From the NCBI RefSeq assembly GCF_004379255.2, contig NC_056032.1, positions 31,593,322 through 31,657,321 on the forward strand: DNA of 64,000 bases. The letters are read 5' to 3'. The notes under the pieces were generated by a model. That model made no database searches and had not been told where the DNA came from. It saw only the letters and a list, made by a program, of their open reading frames with translations. Positions 10,700 to 21,104 of this stretch are shown piece by piece; within the stretch, counting starts at the first letter, position 1, and the number at the start of each line of letters is the position of its first letter. The stretch is from Salvia splendens. Taxonomy: Eukaryota; Streptophyta; Magnoliopsida; Lamiales; Lamiaceae. The position numbers were made by a program, and so were the translations under genes.

Positions 10700-11746
10700 T
10701 TCAAAGTGGATGTAAAGCATATCTTGCCCATGTTGTAGATTGTGCTACGGTTAATGGTCAAGTTAAAGACATTTCTCTTGTTAAAGAATTTCCTGACGTT
10801 TTTCCTGAAGATTTACCTAGATTGCCACCTGATCGAGAAACAGAGTTCACTATTGAGTTGTTACCAGGTACTGCACCTATTTCAATTCCTCCTTATCGAA
10901 TATCGGCGATGGAGTTACAGGAGTTGAAGAAACAGTTACAAGAGTTGTTGGATGAGGGATTTATACGGCCCACTGTTTCACCTTGGGGAGCGCCAGTGTT
11001 GTTTGTGAAAAAGAAAGATGGTACATTGGGACTTTGTATAGACTATCGAAAACTGAATCAAGCGACGGTGAATAAAAAATATCCTTTGCCGAGAATAGCA
11101 GATTTGGTTGATCAATTTCAGGGTGCACAAGTGTTTTCAAAAATAGATCTCCGATCAGGGTACCATTAGTTGAAGATTATTAATGATGATATTCTGAAAA
11201 TAGCCTTTCGAACTCGATACGACCATTATGAGTTTTTGGTTATGCCTTTCGGACTGACGAATGCAACTGCAGCTTTTATGGCACTGATGAATAAAGTATT
11301 TCAACCATTTCTGGATCAGTTTGTGATTGTTTTTATCGACGACATATTGGTCTACTCGCGAAGTACAGGGGATCATGTTAATCACTTGCAGTCAGTATTA
11401 CAAGTTCTACGAGATAAACAACTTTATGCAAAGTTGAGTAAATGTGAGTTTTGGTTAGAACATGTGGTATTTTTGGGACACGTGGTGTCAGGTCGAGGAA
11501 TAGAAGTGGATCCACAGAAAATCGAAGCAATTGTCAACTGGAAAGTGCCAACTACAGACACAGAGGTTCGAAGCTTCCTGGGTATGGCTGGATACTATAG
11601 AGGTTTTGTGGAAGGATTCTCAATTATTGCGGGATCAATGATAAAATTGTTACGGAAGAATGCCCCTTTCCTATGGAGTGAAGAATGTCAGAAGAATTTT
11701 GATGAGTTGAAGCATCGATTGATTACAACACCCATATTGACTATTC
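10700..11746 (+). pseudogene. Tekay-like copy B reverse transcriptase, 3'-truncated
   Basis: An open stretch holds the RT fingers and palm ([37 protein letters not shown]), then TAG at 11167-11169 where CAG (Gln) is expected. The rest of the palm follows with catalytic motif [10 protein letters not shown] near 11330-11360, then thumb and connection ([15 protein letters not shown]). Similarity stops at about 11746, inside the connection region before RNase H; 3' of that the DNA is unrelated. RNase H, integrase and the 3' LTR of this copy are therefore absent from the window. Confidence 0.75.
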
Positions 11747-12209
11747 AGAAGAAATTTAATTCTAATTCCTTCTTAATTTTATTATGAAGAGAATGAGACA
11801 TATTTATAAGCCCTAGAGCGGTTCGACTCCTGGTAGAATTCGGGAAAAAACCGTCAAGAAAACCCGAAGGAGTTAGAATAGGGCTTTAATTCTAAAGGAA
11901 ACAAGAATAAACTTAACAAAAATACTAATGAATATCTAACTAAATCTACTTGCCATATCTTGGATTCGCGGTCCGCTTCTTCTGCGATCGTCTAAGGTTC
12001 GTCGGCTGCCGAAGCCTCGGCGACAGTGGCGGTGGTGAGTTCATGCTATTGCCGTTGTTCGATACGGTCATGTCCGTATCAGAAGCTCATAAGTTATCCC
12101 CTATTCTTGGGACTTCCTTTGGGATGCCTTTGGTACCTACAATTTTGGCAAGTAAATTGTAGTTGGATATAACAAGTAACTTTTGGCATTCCCCCAAACT
12201 TAGATCAAA
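11747..12209. other. Unclassified repeat-like DNA
   Basis: No gene seen. The stretch resembles LTR or leader sequence (CCCCCAAACTTAGATC near 12191-12206 is the sort of motif seen near primer regions of Tat-type elements), but I found no termini. Its left edge is the truncation point of copy B. Confidence 0.35.
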
Positions 12210-12436
12210 TTAAGGCCTATATGCAAACAATATATCTATCTTAACATGATCAATTTTTTATCCCCTCATTATCTTCTCTATCCCCCCAATGAATTGCAAA
12301 AAATTTCAACAATAAACTAAGATTAAGCAAAACAATGAAGCTCTAAATATACACAGTTCATGCAAGATAAAATAACCTCACAATGCTATGAACATGAACT
12401 ATGTGTATCAACAACTAAGCCAAATGGATATTCAAA
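12210..12436 (+). repeat. 227-bp direct repeat, first copy
   Basis: Starts TTAAGGCCTATATGCAAACA and ends GGATATTCAAA. It recurs at 12687-12913 with only two or three differences, 477 bp away start to start. Confidence 0.85.
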
Positions 12437-12686
12437 TTTCATCCATAAAGAGAATCTAATTCAAGCACACCAAACATCAATAAATCCAATACCGCAATTG
12501 TACCGCGAATAAATCACAAGTAATATCATCCCTAATCAAACTCCTACCAAAATATGTACCAACAACAAAGTCATTCAATGAAAGGATTAAAAGTCAATGC
12601 TCATAATTTACAAGAAGAACGTACGTACCTTGCGTTGGTTAACAGATGAGCACAAGAATCATTGACAGAAATCAAGGAATCATAAT

Positions 12687-12913
12687 TTAAGGCCTATATG
12701 CAAACAATATATCTATCTTAACATGATCAATTTTTTATCCCCTCATTATCTTCTCTATCCCCCCAATGAATTGCAAAAATTTTCAACAATAAACTAAGAT
12801 TAAGCAAAACAATGAAGCTCTAAATATACACAGTTCATGCAAGATAAAATAACCTCACAATGCTATGATCATGAACTATGTGTATCAACAACTAAGCCAA
12901 ATGGATATTCAAA
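12687..12913 (+). repeat. 227-bp direct repeat, second copy
   Basis: Near-identical to 12210-12436. After each copy the shared motif TCCATAAAGAGA resumes, directly after the first but 38 bases further on after the second, so the duplicated unit was once slightly longer and later interrupted. Confidence 0.85.
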
Positions 12914-13381
12914 AGTGTGAGTGTGTACATTATGTGTAGAAAACAAAATACTCCATAAAGAGAGGGGAAAAAGGTTCTTAGTTTTTTTTTAAGAAAAACA
13001 GGAAGAAAGAAAAAACTGGAACGTATACTAACAATGCCAAACTAACAACTAAAAAAAAATTTAATGTACAAAAGTATACGTATATATAAAAAAAAGAAAT
13101 CATAAGAAAAAGAAAAAATAAAAAACAAAAAAAGTTTAGACGAAAAAATGATTTTTTTTTTATTTTTTTAAAAACAGAAAAATTTTAATTTAAGAAAAAT
13201 GAAAATAGAAACAATATAAAAAATGAATTTAAAAGAAACAGAAGCTTATTTTAAAAAAATCTATCTAAACTAGTGATGGAAGGTTTTTTTTAAGCAAAAG
13301 AAAATATAATTTAAACTGGTATTAGCTTCAGCTCTTCGGAGAAAAACTTCAGCTCTATGGAGGAAAAACAAACTAAACTAA
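12914..13381. other. A-rich low-complexity DNA
   Basis: Long A and T runs, especially 12970-13260 (AAAAAGAAAAAG-type stretches). No gene or clear element seen. It ends at the left boundary of the copia element. Confidence 0.6.
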
Positions 13382-14479
13382 TGTTGGAGATATAGCTATA
13401 AAAAATACTAACCGGGCGTAATACAACCCGAGAGAAGACAAATAAAATAGAAACGAAAATTACAGTGGAAATTCGAAACTGTAAAGATGAACTTAGCCGA
13501 GTCGAGGAAGGTCTCTTTCCGCAAGACGAGATACGCCCCGGTAGTGTTCTCGGTTTTGGCGTGTCGTCCCCAAAGATAAAACGTCAACGTCTCGTTCGTT
13601 GCAACACCGCAGTTGGAACGAGCTCCGGCGAACTGGAAGAGGAAGAGGGCAGAGCTTCGAAAAAGACTTATGCAGAGAGGAAGTATGCTTGTGATGTTTC
13701 TGTGTCCGTAATGCAGTAGAATGGCTAGCGTATTTATAGCCAAAGCCACCATGCAGGGTCAACCAAGCCATTAAGGCTCATCATGGCTCATTCGTAAACG
13801 TCGTCGGTTACAAGCTTGTGGCAGGAGTGTGCCTTTCGTGTGTGGAGCGTATGGATTTCTCACGTGGAAGTTTTGACTGTGCCACGCTTGACGAAGTGTC
13901 AAGCCACTTCGATTGCTGACTTAGCGGTGGTCTAAAATATTATGTTTGGCCCAAGCACCAAGCCCAAAGACCACCCAAAGACCAAGATCCAAGTCCAAGT
14001 CCAAGTCCAAGATCAAGATCAAGATCAAGATCGAGATCGGGCCCCGGCCCGCGACCGCGACCGCGACCACGACCACGAGCATGGGCTCGGGCGGGCGGGC
14101 AGCCGCAGCGGCGCGCGCGTGTGCGCGCGTGTGGGCTCTTTCACCCATCGTGATCCACTATAATTATTAAGTAACATAAAGTCACTTAATTTAAACACAT
14201 TAAAAAATGTGTTACTTCTCCAATGTGGGATAATTAACACTAGTTAATTATTCCCTAAGCTCAAACTTAAAGCTTTAATTAACAGCTAATTATGCCCAAC
14301 TTTAATTCACTATTTCTCACTCACCGTAAATCGGATTAGAGAAAGTGAATATACTACATTTATCTACGTAAAATGTAGATAGACGCTATATCATTTAATT
14401 TCAAAAAATTAAATGTCTCGTCACATTTATTGTTTGGTCAAAATCCATTGACCGGGCATGTTTAATGTATGATTTTACA
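13382..14479 (-). repeat. 3' LTR of the copia element
   Basis: On plus it runs TGTTGGAGATATAGC...GATTTTACA and pairs with 19444-20516. It contains a hexamer run (13984-14040) and a (CGCGAC)-type run near 14048-14075. Confidence 0.85.
13984..14040. repeat. Hexanucleotide microsatellite in the copia 3' LTR
   Basis: Imperfect (AAGTCC)n followed by (AAGATC)n. The sister LTR has only a short GATCGAGATC variant here (about 20050-20085), so the array expanded or contracted after insertion. Confidence 0.8.
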
Positions 14480-15040
14480 ATCCCCCACATGAGTGGAAAT
14501 AGCCAAATGCATATGCATGCAGACACAAGCTCAACCCTCGAGAAGTATATAAGCATAAGGATAGGTAGTTGTTGCCTTTGAACCCTCCACAGTCGACACC
14601 ATCGGATACACAAGCGGCTTAGTAGCGCGATGCTTTGAACTAATCCCCCACGGCGTGCACCGAGATAATGGTGTTAACGCTTAAACACCTCAACCTCGTC
14701 CGTTCTTACGTTTTGTGTCCATTGCGGTCTTGGACAGCACTTTGGATTCATAAGTGCATTTTATGAAGCGACCACACTTCGCACTTACATAGGTGATTCT
14801 TAGTCAAGTACCTTGCCATACTTGGTCTCTTTGAGAACTCCATCTATTTGAGATCCTTAAAAACCATTAAAAGTCATAGACTTAGCCTTTACCACTAGGC
14901 AAGTTCTCCAACACTCTATTGCTCTCTAGGGAATAGATATAGTTAGTGTTTCTCATGAACTCTCATAGCTTAGTTATCCCTTTGAACCAAGTTCTTGGGA
15001 TCTCCAGTCATCATGGTTGGGTTACCACTATGACAATTCG
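14480..15040 (-). other. 3' non-coding part of the copia element
   Basis: Between the end of RNase H (stop at 15041-15043 on plus) and the 3' LTR. No ORF of interest; the polypurine tract is at its left end. Confidence 0.6.
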
Positions 15041-15436
15041 TTAGTTTGTGGATTTCAAACCCATTCCCTCTAGCAACTTATTCATTTGATCACGGTTTAA
15101 CCCTTTGGTTAGCGGATCCGCTAGATTATCTATTGACTTCACATAGTCAATTGTAATCACGCCAGTTGTGATCAAGAGTCTCACGGTGTTATGTCATCGA
15201 CGAATGTGCCGAGACTTCCCGTTGTACAAGCCATTATTCGCCCTTCCAATAGCGGCTTGGCTATCGCAGTGAATCATCACCGGAGGTACAGGTTTAGACC
15301 AACATCGAATGTCCTCGAGGAAATTCTTAAGCCACTCGGCTTCCTCACCAGTTTTGTCTAAAGCTATGAATTCGGATTCCATGGTTGATCGGGCTACACA
15401 AGTCTGTTTCGTGGATTTCCACTAGACAGCAGCACC
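15041..15436 (-). pseudogene. Copia RNase H
   Basis: Minus-strand reading gives the copia RNase H region: [14 protein letters not shown], a TAG at about 15421-15423 where copia elements have Ser or Thr before WKS, then [18 protein letters not shown] and [15 protein letters not shown] stop after SRHIRR (15194-15196) breaks the C-terminal part, whose remains (IDNLADPLTKGLNRD) continue in the same frame to the end at 15041. The domain removes template RNA during reverse transcription. Confidence 0.7.
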
Positions 15437-16374
15437 CCCAATGGTAAAGACATATCCACTAGTGGAAAGTGAGTCTTTATTATCGGATATCCAGTTTGCG
15501 TATGTTTTAAGTATCTCAAAACCCTTACAAGAGCTTTCCAATGCTCTTTGCTTGGATTACTTGTGTAGCATGCTAGCTTATTCACGGCGCAAGCAATATC
15601 GGGTCTTGTACAATTAGTCAAGTACATAATGCACCCGATAAGCTTCGCATAATCTTCTTGTGCGACATGTTCGCCTTTGTTCTTGCTAAGGTGAACATTT
15701 AGCTCTATAGGCGTCTTAGTCGGCGTGTTGTCATAAGCATTGAATCTTTTTAGCACTTTCTCTACATAGTGAGATTGTGTTAAGGTGATTCCCTCGGATG
15801 TTCTTAGAATCTTCATTCCAAGAATTACATCGGCTAGACCCATGTCCTTCATGTCAAAATTTCTTTTCATCATGGCTTTAGTTTCGTTGATCATTTGGGT
15901 ACTACTGCCCATGATTAACATGTCATCAACGTAGAGACATACTATAACATATCCGTTATTAGTATTCTTAATATAGACACACTTGTCACACTCGTTGATT
16001 TTAAATCCATTTGATAACATTACAATATCAAATTTTAAGTGCCATTGGAGCGGCGCTTGTTTTAATCCATATAAGGACTTAACCAGTTTGCAGACCTTAT
16101 TTTCTTGTCCAGGTACTACAAAACCATCAGGTTGTTCCATATAGATCTCATCCTCGAATTCACCATTTAGAAACGCAGTTTTTACGTCCATTTGGTGAAT
16201 CTCAAGATTGTGCAATGCAGCAATCGCGAGAAGCACTCTTATAGAAGTATTCTCGTTACAGGTGAGTACGTATCAAAGAAGTCATGTCCTTCCTTTTTGT
16301 TTAAAACCCTTGACTACTAGTCGGGCTTCATATTTATCAACTGTTCCATCGGCCTTAAATTTCGTTTTAAGGAC
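15437..16374 (-). pseudogene. Copia reverse transcriptase
   Basis: Entered from the integrase side through a TGA (16375-16377) and a frameshift near 16300. The long open stretch 15394-16236 then carries the copia RT: HQMDVKTAFLNGEFEDEIYM (palm), SLYGLKQAPLQWHLKF, the catalytic YVDDMLIMG near 15910-15935, and LIGCIMYLTNCTRPDIACAV. The YVDD box is intact. A frameshift near 15470 leads to RNase H. The C-terminal SPLGVLL stretch is out-of-frame tail. Confidence 0.8.
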
Positions 16375-17703
16375 TCATTTACATCCTAGAGGTTTAGCAC
16401 CTTCGGGAAGATCAACCCACACCCAAGTGTGGTTTAGCAAAATTGAGTCAATTTCGCTTTGAACAGCTTCTCTCCAATGTAGTCCGTCTGGGCCTGCATA
16501 GGCTACTTTCAAAGACGTTGGTTCTTCATCCAACATGAAGGCAATGTAGTCGGGACCAAAGGATTTTGGTGTTCTAACCCTATTGCCTCGTCTCGCTACT
16601 GCCTCATTGGGATCAGGCATAGCACGCTTGCGAGATTCGGGCTCTTTATCTAATGACTTAGAGTTTGTTATTTCATCCTCAATTCTTGCTTCAGAATTAG
16701 ATGCTACATTTTCTAGATTTTTACAAGGAAATGTATTTTCAAGAAATACAACATTTCTTGATTCAATTGTTGTTCCAACAGTCACAGTCGATATTTCAGA
16801 CTTATGAACAACAAATCTATATGCACTACTGTTAAGTGCATATCCAATGAAGATATAATCCACCGTTTTAGGTCCGATTGTAACTTCTTTCGGGGGGAGG
16901 AACCATTACCTTTGCCAAACACCCCCACACCTTGAGGTATTTGTAGGATGACTTCCTTCCTTTCCATAACTCGTAGGGAGTGACATCCTTACCTTTTAGT
17001 GGAATTTTATTCAAGATATAGTTAGCTGTCAAAACAGCTTCCCCCCACATGTTATGTGGTAATCCTAAACTGAGTAGCAGTGCATTCATCATCTCTTTTA
17101 GAGTTCGATTTTTGCATTCTGCAACACCATTAGATTGAGGTGAATATGGAGCAGTTGTTTGATAAATTATATCACTTGCGTTGCATAACTCCTCAAACGG
17201 GCCTATATATTCACCTCCTCTATCGCTTCGAATTGTTTTGATTTTACAACCAAATTGATTCTCAACTTCGTTCTTATAATTTTTGAACGCTTCTATTGCT
17301 TCATCTTTACTCCTTAAAAGATAAATGTAGCAATACCTTGTGCAATCATCTATGAAAGTGATAAAATATTTTTTACCACCTCTAGTTTGCACCATCTTTA
17401 AATCACATACATCCGTGTGAATTAATTCAAGGGGTTTTGTGCTTCGTTCAACCGAGTGAAACGGCAACTTAGTCATTTTTGCTTCAAGACAAATTTCACA
17501 TTTATCTTGGGTATCCACTTCATTAGCCTTTAGTAAATCTAAATTCACTAATCTTTTAATGGCTTTTGAATTTACATGTCCCAATCTACAATGCCACAAA
17601 TTTGAACACTTAGTCAAGTAAGAGGAAGTAGATGCTTTATTATTATTAGCCAATGGCTTTGCAACACTGCGAGTTGCCACAATAAGCTTGAAAAGTCCAT
17701 CGG
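16375..17703 (-). pseudogene. Copia integrase
   Basis: Shows the pre-integrase zinc region ([10 protein letters not shown], then CEICLEAKM), the DDE core with [17 protein letters not shown] and [10 protein letters not shown] (catalytic D, D and E present), and a C-terminal region MDYIFIGYALNSSAYRF. A one-base gain in a C run near 16893 shifts the frame at the end of the core, and a TGA at 16375-16377 replaces an expected Trp. Integrase inserts the cDNA into the host genome. Confidence 0.75.
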
Positions 17704-18201
17704 TTACATAACCTTTCCGAGTGACTTTCCAAACTTGTACAATACAAACCTATCAGACTCAAATACAAGTTTAAACCCCTTATTAACTAGTATTGATCCT
17801 GACACTAGGTTCTTGCGGATGTCCGGGACATGCAGCACATCCTTCAAAGTGATAGTGACGCCAGACGTCATCAAGAGAATCACGTTGCCAATGCCGAGGA
17901 CTTCGGAAGATGCTTGATTCCCCATGTTGATCTTCCTTCCTTCAACAGCAGTGTAGGAGGCAAACTTGCTCCTATCCGCACAGACATGAGCAGTAGCGCC
18001 GGTGTCGATGTACCAGCCACCCTTGTTATCAACAAGGTTAAATTCTTCAGTGACCACAATAATGAGGTCGTTTTCATCCCAGTCTTTGAACTCCTTCTCA
18101 ACGACGTGGGCTGCCGGCTTCTTCTTCTTGTTGCGGCAGTCTTTGGCAAAGTGGCCCGCTTTGCCACATTTGTAGCAGTCGCATTCAAACTTCTTTGTAG
18201 G
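17704..18201 (-). pseudogene. Copia zinc knuckle and protease
   Basis: Directly after a TAG (18202-18204), in the same frame as the gag upstream, comes a CCHC knuckle ([14 protein letters not shown]) and then the protease with [18 protein letters not shown], active site D-T-G-A. The frame ends in a stop at 17704-17706; a one-base loss near 17720 explains it, because the shifted frame continues smoothly into the pre-integrase region. Confidence 0.75.
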
Positions 18202-18890
18202 CTACTTTCCCTTTCCTTTGTCATTTGGACGATTTGGGCGAGGGCGCTTGTTGGAGGGATCGCCCCACTCCAACAGGTTAGCTTTTGCATCAAAAGAGCC
18301 CTTAGCCTTTTGATCGTTTTTTCGCACGTCTGCCTCAATGCGCAGCTTCACGATTAAGTCTTCAAAAGTCATCTCCTTTCGCTTGTGCTTGAGGTAGCTT
18401 TTGAAGTCCCTCCAGCTAGGTGGAAGCTTCTCAATGGTCGTGCCCGTTGTAAAGTTGTCGGGCAACGCCATTCCTTCGACAGCAAGTTCATGGATGATCA
18501 TTTGGAACTTCTGAACTTGTTCCATGACTGGTCTTGTATCAACCATTTTGTAGTCAATGAACTTAGCTATTACAAACTTCTTATTTCCCGCATTATAACT
18601 GTGGTACTTTTTCTCTAGGTTTTCCCACACTTGCCTAGAGGTGTTTACAACTGAGTATACATTGTACAAACTATCATCTAAAGCATTTAGAATAAATTTT
18701 TTACAAATGTAATATCCTCTGCGCCATGAATCATAGTGGGCCATGACCTCGATGTTCGTCTCTTGGTCACTTGGCGCGGGCGGCTCGTCTTCTGTGAGGA
18801 AGTTCACGACGCCCAATGTTGTCAAGTAGAACAACATCTTTTGGTGCCACCTCTTGAAGTCCGAACCTCCAAACTTTGGCGGCTTCTAGG
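18202..18890 (-). pseudogene. Copia gag, UBN2-type domain
   Basis: Minus-strand reading gives the copia gag: KPPKFGGSDFKRWHQKM just after a TAG (18888-18890), then LTTLGVVNFLTEDEPPAP, SLYNVYSVVNTSRQVWENL and WRDFKSYLKHKRKEMTFEDL, and a basic tail ending in TAG 18202-18204. The domain assembles the particle. The stop at 18202 alone separates it from the zinc knuckle. Confidence 0.75.
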
Positions 18891-18944
18891 TGGGTGGCAT
18901 CACTCTTGGTGCCATTGGTGCCGGATTGACCCCATGGAAGGAGC

Positions 18945-19367
18945 CTATCCCGTTGCCCCGTAGGAGCCAACAGTTGGGTTGGGCATGGAACCCCCCATGT
19001 TCGTGTTGGGCATAGTGCCCCCCACATTCGTGTTGATCCCGAAAGATCCAACACTAGTATTGAGCCCGAAGGCACCAACACTCGATCCATTAAAGGAGCC
19101 GAAGGAACCACTAAAAGTGGAACTAACCGAACCATCAAAGGTGGAACCAGTGGACGCCCCAAAAGGGTTGTCCCAAACCCATGGGACAGTTGATGAAGCG
19201 GCTGGGAAGCTAGGGGTCGGTATCATCGAGTTGGTGGATGCATTGGCAGATGCACCGGTGGATGGAGTGGGAAGAGTGACGGCGGCGTTGGTGGCCGGAG
19301 CGGTGGATGCGGCTGTGGCCGGGGTGGTGGCAGAGGTGGTGTTGTCGTTGGTCGACATTTCCAGCAA
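18945..19367 (-). pseudogene. Copia gag N-terminal low-complexity region
   Basis: Starts MLEMSTNDNTTSATTPATAA; the second Met at 19358 may be the real start. It is rich in Ala, Thr, Ser and Gly with repeated GSFG/GSF and NTNVGG/NTNMGG motifs. It stops near 18945; a frameshift there would connect it to the UBN2 part. N-terminal low-complexity gag extensions occur in some copia lineages. Confidence 0.6.
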
Positions 19368-19443
19368 AGGTTTAAGTTTTGAAAATTTTAATTCGTTTTC
19401 TGAAAGTCTAAGGTCTTCTATAGTGTATATCTCGTCTTGCGAT

Positions 19444-20516
19444 TGTTGGAGATATAGCTATAAAAAACACTAACCGGGCGTAATACAACCCGAGAGAAGA
19501 CAAATAAAATAGAAACGAAAATTACAGTGAAAATTCGAAACCGTAAAGAAGAACTTAGCCGAGTCGAGGAAGGCCTCGTTCCGCAAGACGAGATACGCCC
19601 CGGTAGTGTTCTCGGTTTTGGCGTGTCGTCCCTAAAGATAAAACGGCTACGTCTCGTTTGTTGCAACACCGCAGCTGGAACGAGCTCCGGCGAACTGGAA
19701 GAGGAAGAGGGCAGAGCTTCGAAAAATACTCATGCAGAGAGGAAGTATGCTTATGATGTTTCTGTGTCAGTAATGCAGTGGAATGACAAGCCTATTTTTA
19801 TGCCAAACCACCATGCAGGGTCAACCAAGCCATTAAGGCTCATCATGGCTCATTCGTAACCATCGTCGGTTACAAGCTTGTGGCAGCAGTGTGCCTTTCA
19901 TGTGTGGAGCGTGTGGATTTCTCACGTGGCAGCTTTGACTGTGCCGCGCTTGACGATGGGTCAAGCCACTTGGATTGCTGACTCAGCGGTGGTCTAAAAG
20001 ATTAAGTTTGGCCCAACCACCAGGCACCAAGCCCAAAGACCAATTGACAAGATCGAGATCGAGATCCGGATCGGGATCGAGATTGGGCCCGCGGCCCCGA
20101 CCGCGACCGCGAACATGGGTTCGGGCTCAGGCGGGCGGGCGGCGGCGGCACGTGCGTGTGCGCGCGTGTGGGCTCTTTCACCCATCTTGATCTACTATAA
20201 TTATTAAGTAACATAAAGTCACTTAATTTTAACACATTAAAAGATGTGTTACTTATCTAATGTGGGATAATTAACACTAGTTAATTATTTCCTAAGCTCA
20301 AACTTCAAGCTTTAATTAAAAGCTAATTATGCCCAACTTTAATTCACTATTTCTCACTCACCGGAAATCGGATTAGAGAAAGTGAATATACTACATTTAT
20401 CTACGTAAAATGTAGATCGACGCTATATCATTTAATTTCACAAAATTAAAGTTCTCATCACATTTATTATTTGGTCAAAATCCATTGACCGGGCATGTTT
20501 AATCCATGATTTTACA
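19444..20516 (-). repeat. 5' LTR of the copia element
   Basis: On plus TGTTGGAGATATAGC...GATTTTACA, partner of 13382-14479 with scattered substitutions and small indels. Just inside it on the minus strand I see ATCGCAAGACGAGATATACA rather than the expected initiator-Met primer site. Confidence 0.85.
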
Positions 20517-20526
20517 AATAAACTTG

Positions 20527-20605
20527 ATGTTAAGAGGGCTCGAACTCGGCACCTCATGCAAAAATGTCTAAGCTCCTTGCCGCTAGGACAAAGGCTCTGG
20601 ACTAC
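20527..20605 (-). mobile_element. tRNA-derived SINE-like sequence
   Basis: On the minus strand it has an A-box-like TAGCGGCAAGGAG and, about 30 bases later, a B-box-like GAGTTCGAGCC, the internal RNA polymerase III promoter pair of plant SINEs. It does not fold as a complete tRNA. Tail and target duplication were not identified, so the limits are approximate. Confidence 0.45.
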
Positions 20606-20683
20606 TTCTACTTTTCCCCTATGCATGACTTAATTGTGGATCTTCAACAAAATCAGCTTTGTCAGCAATAAAAAGAATTAAAA

Positions 20684-20974
20684 TTATAGAGAGAGGGGGT
20701 TTGAAAGATTTCGCCCATTCGTCGAATGTATGGATATTTCACTCATCAATTTGAGTAGACTATCGTATCTATTCTTTGTATCTTCCATAAAAATTGTCAA
20801 AGCTTTTATAGCAGTGTCCCACCAATCCTTGATTTTAGATACCTCCTCTGCACGTCTCTTACTTCTTTCTAATAATTCACTCCTCGCATCTTCAAAGCTC
20901 TCATAATCCCATGTCCAAATCAGAAGCGTACTATATAGGGAATAAGGCATTGTTGTGCTCTTTGCTCTCCTCAA
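20684..20974 (-). CDS. Small ORF downstream of an Athila-type primer site
   Basis: Ninety-six codons (88 if the second ATG is used, MPYSLYSTLLIWTWDYESF). The product is charged and probably helical (LERSKRRAEEVSKIKDWW). It starts about 100 bases after the tRNA-Asp-type primer site at 21078-21095, where gag begins in related elements, but it does not look like a gag I recognise. It could be a short accessory product of a non-autonomous element or chance. The copia insertion lies about 170 bp to its left. Confidence 0.35.
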   Translation of the reverse strand: MRRAKSTTMPYSLYSTLLIWTWDYESFEDARSELLERSKRRAEEVSKIKDWWDTAIKALTIFMEDTKNRYDSLLKLMSEISIHSTNGRNLSNPLSL

Positions 20975-21077
20975 ATACCTCGAAAAAAAATAAAATTAAA
21001 ACAAAACAAAACAATAATAGTACACTCTAAATTAATATTATCAACCTTTTTACAATATCAGCTTAAAGCAATAATAT

Positions 21078-21095
21078 TCCCCGACAACAGCGCCA
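21078..21095 (-). other. Primer binding site, tRNA-Asp type (second)
   Basis: TCCCCGACAACAGCGCCA on plus matches the tRNA-Asp 3' end with two differences. As at 356-373 it sits 9 bases before a TGCAC that starts an LTR on plus. Confidence 0.75.
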
Positions 21096-21104
21096 AAAAC
21101 TTGA

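Larger units (their letters stand above)
13382..20516 (-). mobile_element. Ty1/copia LTR retrotransposon, complete but degenerate
   Basis: Two direct repeats of about 1.1 kb (13382-14479 and 19444-20516) with TG/CA ends enclose minus-strand gag, protease, integrase, reverse transcriptase and RNase H in that order, the copia arrangement. Flanking pentamers are ACTAA (13377-13381) and AATAA (20517-20521), a target duplication with one difference or a coincidence. Minus-strand GTGGGGGA before the left LTR serves as polypurine tract. At least five stop codons and four frameshifts break the coding region, and the LTRs have diverged visibly, so this insertion is much older than the element at 24698-37099. 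Confidence 0.85.

Noticed and set aside
9057..11746. Intact retrotransposon copy B
   Set aside because: At least three frameshifts, a stop in RT and loss of everything after the RT connection region.
13942..14163. Asp/Arg-rich (DQDQDRDRD) frames on both strands, and similar frames at 19975-20235
   Set aside because: Product of hexamer microsatellites and GC-rich runs within the copia LTRs.
20527..20605. A tRNA gene
   Set aside because: Boxes A and B are there but acceptor and anticodon stems do not form; a SINE-like origin fits better.
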